A DNA stretch of 64,000 nucleotides from an uncultured Pelagibacteraceae bacterium (GCA_902597055.1 CACJWG010000004.1:23853-87852), one strand, 5' to 3'; numbered from the stretch's first letter, positions 22,663-32,087 are shown. Program-made: numbers and translations. The notes: generated from the sequence alone by a model not told the origin.

Positions 22663-23255
22663 TCACCTTTTTTTGCGGCCCAATAACTCTTTAATAATTC
22701 AGAGAAACCTTGCACTAATAAAAAGATAATTCCAACTAACAAACAAGTTTTGATCGGCCACATATATGGCATCCATGTAGTATCCATACCTCTTTCACCT
22801 CTTCTAATAGACTCTTCAACAAAACCAATTGTCATATAAAGAAATACGATTAAACCTGGGAAATAAAATAAAATGTACAACCAGAAATCAATTAAACCTT
22901 GCGTTTTAGTTTTAAAGTTTCTGTATAAAAAATCTGCTCTTATGTGAACTCCTTTTGATAGAGCATAACCTGCTCCCAACATAAACAAGGCTCCATAAAG
23001 AAACCTGCTAATGTCATAAGCCCAAATTGTTGGTGCTAAAAATAATTTTCTCGCAAGTACCTCATAAGTCATTGCAAATATTAAAGGCATCAATATCCAA
23101 CAAACAATATTTCCTATTAACTTGCTAAACTTATCTATCTTGACGATAGAATTCGCCATCCATGATGGCATATCATCGGGCATCTTATCTAAACCCCCTC
23201 GCCTTTCAGCGATCATTTCATCTGAAATATCTATTTTTGGAGGTTGATCATTCAT
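22641..23255 (-). CDS. TRAP transporter small permease (DctQ family)
   Basis: Four-TM protein between dctP and dctM; YEVLARKLFLAPTIWAYDISRFLYG. Confidence 0.9.
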   Translation of the reverse strand: MNDQPPKIDISDEMIAERRGGLDKMPDDMPSWMANSIVKIDKFSKLIGNIVCWILMPLIFAMTYEVLARKLFLAPTIWAYDISRFLYGALFMLGAGYALSKGVHIRADFLYRNFKTKTQGLIDFWLYILFYFPGLIVFLYMTIGFVEESIRRGERGMDTTWMPYMWPIKTCLLVGIIFLLVQGFSELLKSYWAAKKGEWPGAKK

Positions 23256-23273
23256 ATATAGATCTTAAACAAA

Positions 23274-23299
23274 AAGAGCGGACTGTAAAGCCCGCTCTT
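23274..23299 (-). terminator. Rho-independent terminator-like hairpin between dctP and dctQ
   Basis: Minus strand AAGAGCGG-GCTTTACAGT-CCGCTCTT followed by TTTTTG; 8-bp GC-containing stem plus U-tract. Confidence 0.8.
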
Positions 23300-23321
23300 A
23301 ATAAATTTTAAGTTTATATTT

Positions 23322-24413
23322 TTACTTCAATGTCGCTGCGTGAGCCATTCCTAGCTTAGCATTAGACATTTGAGCACCACTCCAGAATGGAACAGCAACA
23401 TCAGCAAACTCTTTCATTGAATCGTATACTTTTTTGAAGAACTTGTTTTGTTCCGCATTTTTATTCAATGTAGCTTTTGCAGCTGCCATGTACTCTTTAA
23501 AGTAATCTGAAGGTGTATCTTCTAAAATAACTCCATGCTTTGTAGTTAATTCTTGTAGAGCTTTTCCATTTTCATAGATTCTGTAGCTTAAAGATTTAGC
23601 TAATGAAGCATTAGCAGCAACTTCAAGAGATTTTTTCTCGTGAGCTGTCATTGCTTTGTAAGTTTTTCCAGTGATATAAAAGTCAGCATTAACTACTACT
23701 TGGTGTAATCCTTGTAGGTAGTAATGTTTTAAAACTTTTTGGAAACCAAATGTTAAATCTGGTTTTGGACAACACCACTCAGCTGCATCGATTGTACCTG
23801 CTTCTAAAGCTGGAAGTATATCTCCACCACCCATTGCAACAGATGCTATACCGATATCTTTGTAAGTTTGTCCTGGAATTCCTGGAGGAGTTCTGAATTT
23901 ATATTTTCTAAAGTCAGCCATATCTTTAATTGGCTTTGGAAACCAACCTAAAGCTTCTGGGCCAACTGGTTGAAGCATAAACCCTTTAATATCTCTTCCC
24001 ATTTCTTTCCACAATTGATCATACAACTCTTTACCACCTCCATATTGGAACCATGATAAAAACGCTAAGTTATCGATACCTACTCCACCACCTGCTACTG
24101 GTGAACCAAATAACATAGCTGCAGGGTGATCACCTGACCAATAGTGTGTCCAAGCAAATCCACAGTCAATTAAACCTTTGTCAACTGCATCTAACGTTTC
24201 TTTTACTCCAACAACTGCACCTGCTGGCAAAATTTCAAATTTTAGTGAGCCATCAGTAAGAGCTGTTACAGTGTCAGTAAAGTCTTTTAACATTTTAACT
24301 TCATCAGCCTTAGTGTTAAGAACAGTCTGACATTTCAATGTTTTAGCATTAGCATTTGATATAAAACCAAGAACTAAGAATGCCGCAAACATTAATGAAA
24401 TGATTTTTTTCAT
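23322..24413 (-). CDS. TRAP transporter substrate-binding protein (DctP family)
   Basis: Signal peptide MKKIISLMFAAFLVLGFISNANA; SBP7 pattern (FRTPPGIPGQTYKDIGIASVAMGGGDILPALEAGTIDAAEW). Start trimmed from the track's 24641. Confidence 0.92.
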   Translation of the reverse strand: MKKIISLMFAAFLVLGFISNANAKTLKCQTVLNTKADEVKMLKDFTDTVTALTDGSLKFEILPAGAVVGVKETLDAVDKGLIDCGFAWTHYWSGDHPAAMLFGSPVAGGGVGIDNLAFLSWFQYGGGKELYDQLWKEMGRDIKGFMLQPVGPEALGWFPKPIKDMADFRKYKFRTPPGIPGQTYKDIGIASVAMGGGDILPALEAGTIDAAEWCCPKPDLTFGFQKVLKHYYLQGLHQVVVNADFYITGKTYKAMTAHEKKSLEVAANASLAKSLSYRIYENGKALQELTTKHGVILEDTPSDYFKEYMAAAKATLNKNAEQNKFFKKVYDSMKEFADVAVPFWSGAQMSNAKLGMAHAATLK

Positions 24414-24555
24414 TATTTCCTCTCTTAAGTTAAATTTAATAAGCCATATCCAACCAAAAAAAATGAGGATATACAAGTTGCATTTGACTTTATTGGTATT
24501 AAAAAAAGCTTTAATTAAGTGATAAATACTCAAAAATTTTGTTATAAAACTCAAA

Positions 24556-26151
24556 ATGGAAAAATTTGATTTTATTATAATTGGTGCGGGCTCGGCGGGA
24601 TGTGTATTGACTAATCGAATAGTGAAAACTGGCAAGTTCAAAGTTCTGTTAATTGAAGCGGGAGGTAAAGATAATTATCCTTGGATACATATACCGGTCG
24701 GGTATTACAAAACCATGCATAATCCGAAAACAGATTGGTGTTTTAAGACTGAACCTGATGAAACCATGGAAAATGTTTCAATTCCTTATCCACGGGGAAA
24801 AACGTTAGGAGGCAGCTCCTCGATCAATGGACTTTTATATATAAGGGGTCAAGAGCAGGATTATGATTTATGGCGACAACTTGGAAATGTTGGTTGGGCT
24901 TGGAAAGATGTTCTGCCCTACTTTATCAAAGCTGAAGACCAGGAAAGAGGTAAAGATCAATTTCATGGTGTTGGGGGACCATTAGCTGTATCAGATCAAA
25001 GAATTAGATTAGATATTTTAGATGTTTTTATGAATGCAGCTGAAGAAGTTGGTATTCCAAAAGTAAATGACTTTAATAAAGGAGATAATTTTGGATGTGG
25101 TTATTTTCAGGTTACAGAGAGGAATGGATTAAGATGCAGCACTGCAGTTGGATATCTAAATCCTGTAAAAAAAAATAAAAACTTAAAAATTGAAACAAAC
25201 TGTCATGTTCAAAAAATAAATTTTGATGGGAATAACGCGGATAGCGTTACTTATTTAAAGGGAAATGAGGCTTTTACTGTTAAAGCCGAGAAGGAAATTT
25301 TACTTTGTGCGGGATCAATTGGAAGTCCTCATATACTTCAGGCTTCAGGTGTTGGGGAAGCCTCAAAAATAAAAGATTTGGGAATTAATATTGTCAAAGA
25401 TCTTAAGGGTGTCGGTAAAAACCTTCAAGACCATCTGATGTTCAGGCCAGTTTATAAAGTTAAAAACATAAAAACTTTAAACAAGAAAATCAATAGTATG
25501 CTTGGTAAACTATTAATTGGTATTGAGTATGTCTTTAAAAGAAGAGGTCCAATGACTATGGGTGCTAGCCAACTTTGTGGTTTTGCTAAAAGTGATCCAA
25601 GTAGAGATACACCAAATTTACAATTTCATATTCAACCAATTAGTACTGACAAATTAGGAGGTGCAAACCTTCATGATTTCCATGCTTTCACCCCAACTGT
25701 TGCAAATATAAGACCAACAAGTAGAGGTGAAATATCAATAAGTAGTAGTGACACAAAAGTTAACCCAAAAATTAAAATGAATTATTTATCAACTGAAGAG
25801 GACAGAAAGGTTGCTGCCGATGGAATTAAGTTAATAAGGAAAATTGTAATGGAAACAAACGAGTTTAAAAAATATGAGCCAGAAGAATTCAGGCCTGGTT
25901 CACATTTGAATGACAAAGAAGAAATAGTTAAAGCTTGCAGTCATTATGCCCAAACTATTTTTCATCCAGTTGGAACATGTAAAATGGGAAATGATGTGTC
26001 ATCTGTGGTTTCAGATAAACTCAAAGTTCATGGAATTAATAAATTAAGAGTTATTGATGCATCTATTATGCCAAATATAACGTCTGGGAACACTAATGCA
26101 CCTACTATTATGATTGCTGAAAAGGGTGCAGATATGATATTGAGCCCATAA
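24556..26151 (+). CDS. GMC-family FAD oxidoreductase (choline dehydrogenase-like)
   Basis: DFIIIGAGSAGCVLTNR, GGSSSINGLLYIRG, HPVGTCKMG. Confidence 0.92.
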   Translation: MEKFDFIIIGAGSAGCVLTNRIVKTGKFKVLLIEAGGKDNYPWIHIPVGYYKTMHNPKTDWCFKTEPDETMENVSIPYPRGKTLGGSSSINGLLYIRGQEQDYDLWRQLGNVGWAWKDVLPYFIKAEDQERGKDQFHGVGGPLAVSDQRIRLDILDVFMNAAEEVGIPKVNDFNKGDNFGCGYFQVTERNGLRCSTAVGYLNPVKKNKNLKIETNCHVQKINFDGNNADSVTYLKGNEAFTVKAEKEILLCAGSIGSPHILQASGVGEASKIKDLGINIVKDLKGVGKNLQDHLMFRPVYKVKNIKTLNKKINSMLGKLLIGIEYVFKRRGPMTMGASQLCGFAKSDPSRDTPNLQFHIQPISTDKLGGANLHDFHAFTPTVANIRPTSRGEISISSSDTKVNPKIKMNYLSTEEDRKVAADGIKLIRKIVMETNEFKKYEPEEFRPGSHLNDKEEIVKACSHYAQTIFHPVGTCKMGNDVSSVVSDKLKVHGINKLRVIDASIMPNITSGNTNAPTIMIAEKGADMILSP

Positions 26152-26729
26152 TGTTATCAGAACAAATTTTAATTTTTTTTCAAATCATTTTCATCGATTT
26201 AGTTCTTGCTGGAGACAATGCAATTATTATTGGAATGGTCGCCTCGCAATTTCCAGCAGAACAAAGAAAAAAAATAATCTTTTGGGGAATTGGTGCAGCT
26301 GTAATTTTGAGAATTCTGTTTACGCTTATCACGGCTTATCTATTGCAAATTTCTGGATTAAGATTAGTTGGTGGAATTTTGTTGTTGTACATTTGTTATA
26401 AACTCTATGTTGATGTCGTTAAACAAAGTGAAAAAAAAGAGAGTGTTAAAATAGATAACTCATCTTTTATGAAAGCTATCACAACAGTCATTCTAGCAGA
26501 TATAACCATGAGTTTAGACAATGTTTTAGGAGTTGCTGGGGCTGCGAGAGATCACTACTACTTATTAGTTTTTGGGCTTGCCCTATCAATTATATTAATG
26601 GCAACTGCAGCAACATTAATTTCTGGTTGGATAAAAAAATACAAATGGATTGCTTGGGTAGGTTTACTAGCAGTTCTAATAGTTGCAATAGAATTGATTT
26701 ATACTGATATAAAAGTACTATTATTCTGA
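26151..26729 (+). CDS. TerC/YjbE-family integral membrane protein
   Basis: IDLVLAGDNAIIIGM and ADITMSLDNVLGVAGAA motifs. Confidence 0.9.
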   Translation: MLSEQILIFFQIIFIDLVLAGDNAIIIGMVASQFPAEQRKKIIFWGIGAAVILRILFTLITAYLLQISGLRLVGGILLLYICYKLYVDVVKQSEKKESVKIDNSSFMKAITTVILADITMSLDNVLGVAGAARDHYYLLVFGLALSIILMATAATLISGWIKKYKWIAWVGLLAVLIVAIELIYTDIKVLLF

Positions 26730-26730
26730 A

Positions 26731-27498
26731 ATGTTTCTTAAAAAACAAAACTTAAAAAATAAAATTGCCCTTGTTACTGGGGCTGGAAAAGGTATAGGAA
26801 AAGCTTGTGCTATAGCTCTTGCCGAAGCTGGGGCAAGTTTAATAATTGTTAGTCGAACAAAAAAAGATTTAGATCAAGTTTTAAAAATTGTTAAAAAATT
26901 TAGATCAAAGTGTAAATCGTATGTTTGTGACGTAACCAAATATTCTGAAATTAAATCAGTAATAGACTCTCAAAAAAGAATTGACATTTTAGTAAATAAT
27001 GCAGGAACAAATATTCCAGAACATTTTACAAAAGTAAAAAGAAAAGACATGGAGTACGTAGTTAAGGTTAATACAATGGCTACATTTAATATTGCTCAAT
27101 TGTGCTCTTTAAAAATGATCGAATTAAAGAATAGAAAAAAAGTTGGAGGTGTAATTATTAATATGTCTTCACAAATGGGTCATGTCGGTGGGCCGATAAG
27201 AAGTGTTTATAACATGACTAAATTTGGTTTTGAGGGACTTACAAAAGGAATGTCCATAGATCTTGCTAAATACAATATAAGAGTAAATACTGTATGTCCT
27301 ACTTTTGTTGTTACTCCAATGACAAGTAAATTTTTAAAAGACAAAAAATTTATGAGGGAGGTTCTGGGAAATATTCCACTAGGAAGATTTGCTGAGCTCT
27401 CTGATGTTGCGAGTGCTGTGGTATTTCTTGCCTCTGATCAGGCATCAATGATTACTGGTACTTCTTTATTGGTTGATGGTGGATGGACTTCAAAATAA
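26731..27498 (+). CDS. Short-chain dehydrogenase/reductase
   Basis: TGAGKGIGKA, NNAGTN, YNMTKFGF. Confidence 0.9.
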   Translation: MFLKKQNLKNKIALVTGAGKGIGKACAIALAEAGASLIIVSRTKKDLDQVLKIVKKFRSKCKSYVCDVTKYSEIKSVIDSQKRIDILVNNAGTNIPEHFTKVKRKDMEYVVKVNTMATFNIAQLCSLKMIELKNRKKVGGVIINMSSQMGHVGGPIRSVYNMTKFGFEGLTKGMSIDLAKYNIRVNTVCPTFVVTPMTSKFLKDKKFMREVLGNIPLGRFAELSDVASAVVFLASDQASMITGTSLLVDGGWTSK

Positions 27499-28283
27499 TA
27501 AGATATCTAATAATTTTTTTACTTATTCAATTTAATAGCCAAGCAATTGAATTCGAGGGAAAGTTCATTCAAGGACACTTTATATTAGGTAAAACAGATC
27601 CTGGAGCTAAAATACAAATAGATAAAAAAAATGTTAGAGTTTCAAAAGATGGTTTTTTTGCATTTGGTCTTGGCAGAGATAGGAAAAATGATGTTATTAT
27701 AACAGAAACTCTTAATGGAGTAAAAAATCAATTAGTTAAGAAGGTTTTAAAAAGAGAATATAAAATACAAAGAATAGATGGTTTACCTGAAAAAAAAGTA
27801 ACACCACCAAAAGAAGTTTACGATAGAATTAGAAGAGAAAATAAACTTATTGGAAAAGCAAGAGCTGTTGATACCGATCTAATATATTTTAAAGATAAAT
27901 TTATAACTCCAGTTGATAATGCAATAATAACTGGAGTTTATGGCAGTCAAAGAATTCTGAATGGAAAACCAAGATGGCCACACTATGGTTTAGATTACGC
28001 CCAAAAAACTGGAACTCCAATAAAAGCAATGTTGAGTGGAGTGGTTACCCTTGCTGAAAAAGATCTTTATTATACTGGAGCTACATTAATTTTTGATCAT
28101 GGCCATGGAATTTCAACTTTATATATGCATATGAATGAAATTTTTGTTGAAATGGGGCAAGAGGTCAAAAAAGGAGATATAATTGGCACCGTTGGGAAAT
28201 CTGGTCGCGCTACAGGACCTCATTTAGATGTTAGATTAAATTGGTTTGATGTTAAACTAGATCCTGGAAGCGTATTAAATTAA
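27483..28283 (+). CDS. M23-family (LytM/NlpD-like) peptidase
   Basis: HYGLDYAQKTGTPIKAMLSGVVTLA...LIFDHGHGISTLYMHM...GRATGPHLDVRL. Confidence 0.9.
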   Translation: MDFKIIRYLIIFLLIQFNSQAIEFEGKFIQGHFILGKTDPGAKIQIDKKNVRVSKDGFFAFGLGRDRKNDVIITETLNGVKNQLVKKVLKREYKIQRIDGLPEKKVTPPKEVYDRIRRENKLIGKARAVDTDLIYFKDKFITPVDNAIITGVYGSQRILNGKPRWPHYGLDYAQKTGTPIKAMLSGVVTLAEKDLYYTGATLIFDHGHGISTLYMHMNEIFVEMGQEVKKGDIIGTVGKSGRATGPHLDVRLNWFDVKLDPGSVLN

Positions 28284-29056
28284 TGAAAAAAGAAATTGAA
28301 AAAATTGCAGATAAGCTGGTTTATGCATACAAAAAAAATAAACTTATAAATCCAATACCAATTAAGTTTACAAAAAATATTGAAAATGCCACAAAACTTA
28401 GAAAGCTCTGTGAGTCTAAAATAAATACAAAAGTGGTGGGTTTTAAAGCTGGTGGTACTGCATTACCAGTATTAAAAAAATTAAAAGAAAAAAAACCTTT
28501 TTACTCCGCTGTATTTAAAAACAATGTCTTAAAAAATGGAAAGACTGTAAAAATAAATAAATCTACATTAGGTATAGAATTAGAAGTTGGGTATCTTATA
28601 AAAAAAAGTTTTTTCAATCATAAAAGTTCTGTATCAATAAAAAATGTTACTAAATTTATTAGTCATATGATGCCATGTATTGAAATTGTCGGGTACAGGC
28701 AGAAAAAAAAGGGTATCAAATATTTGGGCGACTTAGCTAGTGACTTTGGAGCGAACGTTAAATTCTTAGTTGGTACAAAAAAAAAATTTAAAAAATTAAA
28801 TTTTGGTAATTTAAAAACAAATATTAAAAATAGTAGTAAAGGTGTATCAGTAGATGGTAATACAGGCTCAGTATATATTAGTCCGCTTAACTCTTTAAAA
28901 TTTGTGCTTAATGAATTAAAAAAAGATAAAGTCCTACTTAAGAGTAATTTTTATGTGTTTACTGGATCTACAGTTGGAGTAGTGCCTCTAGTCAAAAAAG
29001 GTTTATATTCTGCTCAAATAAGCAAGGTAGGAAGAGTTAGTTCAAAAATTTCTTAA
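28283..29056 (+). CDS. 2-keto-4-pentenoate hydratase / fumarylacetoacetase-fold protein
   Basis: VVGFKAGGTAL, LGIELEVGYLI, PCIEIVGYR; MhpD-like layout. Confidence 0.65.
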   Translation: MKKEIEKIADKLVYAYKKNKLINPIPIKFTKNIENATKLRKLCESKINTKVVGFKAGGTALPVLKKLKEKKPFYSAVFKNNVLKNGKTVKINKSTLGIELEVGYLIKKSFFNHKSSVSIKNVTKFISHMMPCIEIVGYRQKKKGIKYLGDLASDFGANVKFLVGTKKKFKKLNFGNLKTNIKNSSKGVSVDGNTGSVYISPLNSLKFVLNELKKDKVLLKSNFYVFTGSTVGVVPLVKKGLYSAQISKVGRVSSKIS

Positions 29057-29067
29057 GACTAACATTA

Positions 29068-29838
29068 ATGAAATTAAACATTATCACATCATATCCAAAA
29101 TCAGGCAATACTTGGATGAGGTATATAATTTATGAACTTTTTTTTAATCCAAAAAATCACGAAAATGATAACTCGCTAAATATAAAAAAATTTATTCCAG
29201 ATTTACATAAAATTCAGTTGAAAAATAATCAACTGATTTTAGATGAAGATTTGAAAAATAAAAAAATATTTATAAAATCTCACTTCACTTTCGATCAAAT
29301 GAAAAATTTTCCCATGGACAAAATAATACTAATTGTGAGAAATCCTTTAGATGTTTTTGTTTCCTTATATAATTATTATGGTTTAGATGATAAAAATAAA
29401 GATAGATATGTAGATGAATTTGCTCAAAACCACACACTTCCTGGTCTTAATAAATTTGATTATCCTTCTTGGTCTGAACACTTAATAAAGTGGCTAGATT
29501 CAAAGTTAAACATTTGTTTAATCAAATACAACTCTTTAATTGATGATTTTGATAATGAAATATCAAAGTTATCAAATTTTTTAAATTTAAGTTTAGACCA
29601 AAAAAAATTAAAACTTTTAAAGATTAACACAAGTTTTTCAAAATTAAAAAGCATAGAAAAAAAAGAAAAAGAAACTAAATCTGAAGGTTTTTTTAAAGAT
29701 GAGCCTGTAGCAAAATTCAAAGATAGATATTTTATGAATATTGGGAAAAAAGATAGCTATAAAAATTTTTTAAATGATGCCCAAACATCGAAACTTAAAG
29801 ACTCTTTCGGGGAATATATCAAAAAATATAATTTATGA
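29068..29838 (+). CDS. Sulfotransferase-domain protein
   Basis: N-terminal 5'-PSB motif YPKSGNTWMRY; IILIVRNPLDVFVSLYNYY 3'-PB-like motif. Confidence 0.85.
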   Translation: MKLNIITSYPKSGNTWMRYIIYELFFNPKNHENDNSLNIKKFIPDLHKIQLKNNQLILDEDLKNKKIFIKSHFTFDQMKNFPMDKIILIVRNPLDVFVSLYNYYGLDDKNKDRYVDEFAQNHTLPGLNKFDYPSWSEHLIKWLDSKLNICLIKYNSLIDDFDNEISKLSNFLNLSLDQKKLKLLKINTSFSKLKSIEKKEKETKSEGFFKDEPVAKFKDRYFMNIGKKDSYKNFLNDAQTSKLKDSFGEYIKKYNL

Positions 29839-29978
29839 TTTATCAATTTAAAAAATTCCTTAAGAATAGAAAAATTGGTAAGTATATTATAGCTGGAGGT
29901 TTTTTTTTCTTTTTGATTAAAGGACTTATCTGGTTAGTAATTATTGCCACTGCGTGGTTTGGTATTGAAAATCTTTAG
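29835..29978 (+). CDS. Small membrane protein, 47 aa (not in the ORF track)
   Basis: ATGA overlap with the sulfotransferase stop; MIYQFKKFLKNRKIGKYIIAGGFFFFLIKGLIWLVIIATAWFGIENL. Confidence 0.6.
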   Translation: MIYQFKKFLKNRKIGKYIIAGGFFFFLIKGLIWLVIIATAWFGIENL

Positions 29979-29981
29979 TAT

Positions 29982-30284
29982 TTAGAGGACTACTTCAAAC
30001 CCTTCAAAATTTGGATGCCCTATATAAAGACCTTTGTGTTGTCCTGAGTTTTTATGAGCTAATCTAAACGCCTCAGATTTAGTCCAATTAATAAAATCAT
30101 TTTTTGAATCCCAAATACTATGTGAAGCATACAAAGTATGCTCATTATTTGTATCGCCTTTAACTAAATTAAATTCTTTAAATCCAGGTACATCTTTTAA
30201 ATGTGTGTCTCTATTTTTCCAAACATCCTCAAATTCTTTTTCTTTACCGAGGACAATTTTAAAACGATTCATTGCTATAAACAT
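29982..30284 (-). CDS. Antibiotic biosynthesis monooxygenase (ABM)-domain protein
   Basis: MFIAMNRFKIVLGKEKEFEDVWKNRDTHLKDVPGFKEFNLVKG, HmoA/HmoB-like pattern. Confidence 0.8.
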   Translation of the reverse strand: MFIAMNRFKIVLGKEKEFEDVWKNRDTHLKDVPGFKEFNLVKGDTNNEHTLYASHSIWDSKNDFINWTKSEAFRLAHKNSGQHKGLYIGHPNFEGFEVVL

Positions 30285-30393
30285 ATTTCAATATATTAAT
30301 TCTATCTGAAGTTTAAAAGTTAAAATGGTGTGACACTCTGATGCTTAAATTTAAAATTAAAGCACATATATATGAATTAACAAAAGGATAATT

Positions 30394-30600
30394 ATGAAAA
30401 AAATAACTTTAATTTTATCTATCTTACTATTTACAAGTTCTGCATTTGCAGGTTCTTGCCCAATGATGGCAAAAGGAGTTGATGCTAAAATTGCTGAAGC
30501 TCAAAAACTCAGAGATGCTGGTATGAAAGCTCATGACAATGGTGATCACGCTAAGTCTGAGGAATTACTTGGTAAAGCATTAGGAATGTTTAAAGGATAA
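30394..30600 (+). CDS. Small secreted protein
   Basis: Signal peptide MKKITLILSILLFTSSAFAG; GGATAA Shine-Dalgarno-like sequence upstream of ATG. Confidence 0.75.
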   Translation: MKKITLILSILLFTSSAFAGSCPMMAKGVDAKIAEAQKLRDAGMKAHDNGDHAKSEELLGKALGMFKG

Positions 30601-30745
30601 ATACAATTATGAGGTTTGGGGCACCTAGCAACAGAACGCCCCCTACGCTAATTCAAATTACAAAATTACCTTTCATTACTAGAAAATAATAACCATATTG
30701 GTGTCACCTAGACACCTGATTGTAGGTTTGTTAAAGTATCCGCTC

Positions 30746-32035
30746 ATGAAAAAAAACCCTACCGATTTTTTAGAACCATCTCAGCTGCAATTAAATAATC
30801 TTTTAAAGTACTATCAAACTAAACAATACGACAAAGCTGAAAAATTGGCAGTATCTATCACTAAAGAGTTTCCTAAACATCCATTTACCTGGAAAGTTCT
30901 TGCCGCTGTACTCAAACAAAATGGAAGGATAGAAGAGTCGTTGGTTGCCAGTAAAAAATCTGTACAATTAAATCCAAAGGATGCTGAAGCCTATTACAAT
31001 TTGGGTATCGTAATGCAAGATCTAGGAAAATTAGATGAGGCTGAGACGGTATACAAAAAAGCAATAACATTAAAACCTGACCATAAATCCCACAACAATT
31101 TAGGTATCGTAATGCAAGATCTGGGTAGATTAGATGAGGCTGAGGAGAACTACAAAAAAGCCATAGCAATGAAGTCTGACTTTATACAAGCTATTAAAAA
31201 TAGATGGTTACTTTTATTTAATCAAAAAAAATTCGAAGAAGCATTATTAGATGCTGACTTGTGTATTTCCAAAGGTTCAAGACAGCTTGATTTAACAACA
31301 TTATATGCTTTAGGTCGAATAGATGAAATTTATAAAAGGCTTGAAGTAAGATCTAAAATTGATAGTGAAAATATCTCTGTTGCTGCTTTTGCTTCATTTA
31401 TAGCCGAAGTAGAGAAAAAAGAAACTGCATATAATTTTTGTCCAAATCCTATAGATTTTGTACATCATGCTAACTTATCAACTCATATAAATGATTCTAA
31501 TAGTTTTATTCCTGAATTAATTAATGAATTAGATAATGTAAAAAAAATTTGGCAGCCATCTAAAAAAACAACTGTTGGCGGATTTCAAACACTAACTGGA
31601 CTTAATCTATTTGAAAGTCCAACAGGTAAAGTAGAACAACTCAAGTCAATTATTATTAATGAATTAGATGTATATCATAAAAAATATAGTAATAATTCTT
31701 GTTCATATATTAAAAAATGGCCATTCCAAAATTATCTAAATGCATGGTATGTTGTATTAAAAAAACAAGGGTATCAAAATCCACATATTCATCCAGGTGG
31801 ATGGTTGAGTGGTGTGATTTATTTAAAAGTTGTCCCATCTTTAGATAAAAATGAAGGAGCAATTGAATTTAGTTTAAATGGTGAATATTATTCAAATGTT
31901 AATTCCCCTAAATTAATTCATCAACCAAAATTAGGAGATATAGTTTTTTTTCCATCTTCACTTCATCATAGAACCATACCTTTCTCAACAAATGCTGATA
32001 GAATTATAGTTTCTTTTGACTTAAAGCCAAAGTAG
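30746..32035 (+). CDS. TPR-repeat protein with C-terminal putative 2OG-Fe(II) oxygenase domain
   Basis: TPR units (NLGIVMQDLGKLDEAETVYKKAITLKPD...); C-terminal NPHIHPGGWLSGVIYLKV...GDIVFFPSSLHHRTIPF...RIIVSFDLK. Start set at MKKNPTDFLEPSQLQ. Confidence 0.85.
   Translation: MKKNPTDFLEPSQLQLNNLLKYYQTKQYDKAEKLAVSITKEFPKHPFTWKVLAAVLKQNGRIEESLVASKKSVQLNPKDAEAYYNLGIVMQDLGKLDEAETVYKKAITLKPDHKSHNNLGIVMQDLGRLDEAEENYKKAIAMKSDFIQAIKNRWLLLFNQKKFEEALLDADLCISKGSRQLDLTTLYALGRIDEIYKRLEVRSKIDSENISVAAFASFIAEVEKKETAYNFCPNPIDFVHHANLSTHINDSNSFIPELINELDNVKKIWQPSKKTTVGGFQTLTGLNLFESPTGKVEQLKSIIINELDVYHKKYSNNSCSYIKKWPFQNYLNAWYVVLKKQGYQNPHIHPGGWLSGVIYLKVVPSLDKNEGAIEFSLNGEYYSNVNSPKLIHQPKLGDIVFFPSSLHHRTIPFSTNADRIIVSFDLKPK
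31000..31182 (+). repeat. In-frame tandem near-identical TPR-coding units, 99 bp offset
   Basis: ttgggtatcgtaatgcaagatctaggaaaattagatgaggctgag (31001) recurs as ttaggtatcgtaatgcaagatctgggtagattagatgaggctgag (31100). Confidence 0.85.
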
Positions 32036-32052
32036 TTCTAATTAAAATATAT

Positions 32053-32086
32053 GGCACTTGGCAAAAGGGTGCCCCCCCCCTTTTTT
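32053..32086 (+). terminator. Terminator-like hairpin followed by C9 and T6 tracts
   Basis: GGCAC...GTGCC stem, then CCCCCCC and TTTTTT, just after the TPR-2OG gene. Confidence 0.6.
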
Positions 32087-32087
32087 A

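Noticed and set aside
22352-22666. 104 aa ORF overlapping dctM in another frame
   Set aside because: Fully inside the strong DctM reading; Trp/Cys/Asn-rich translation typical of an alternative frame.
24414-24641. N-terminal extension of DctP in the track
   Set aside because: A typical signal peptide begins at 24413; the extension overlaps the divergent GMC gene start and has no similarity.
30912-31169. 85 aa ORF antisense to the TPR-coding repeats
   Set aside because: Repetitive translation is simply the antisense of the duplicated TPR DNA.
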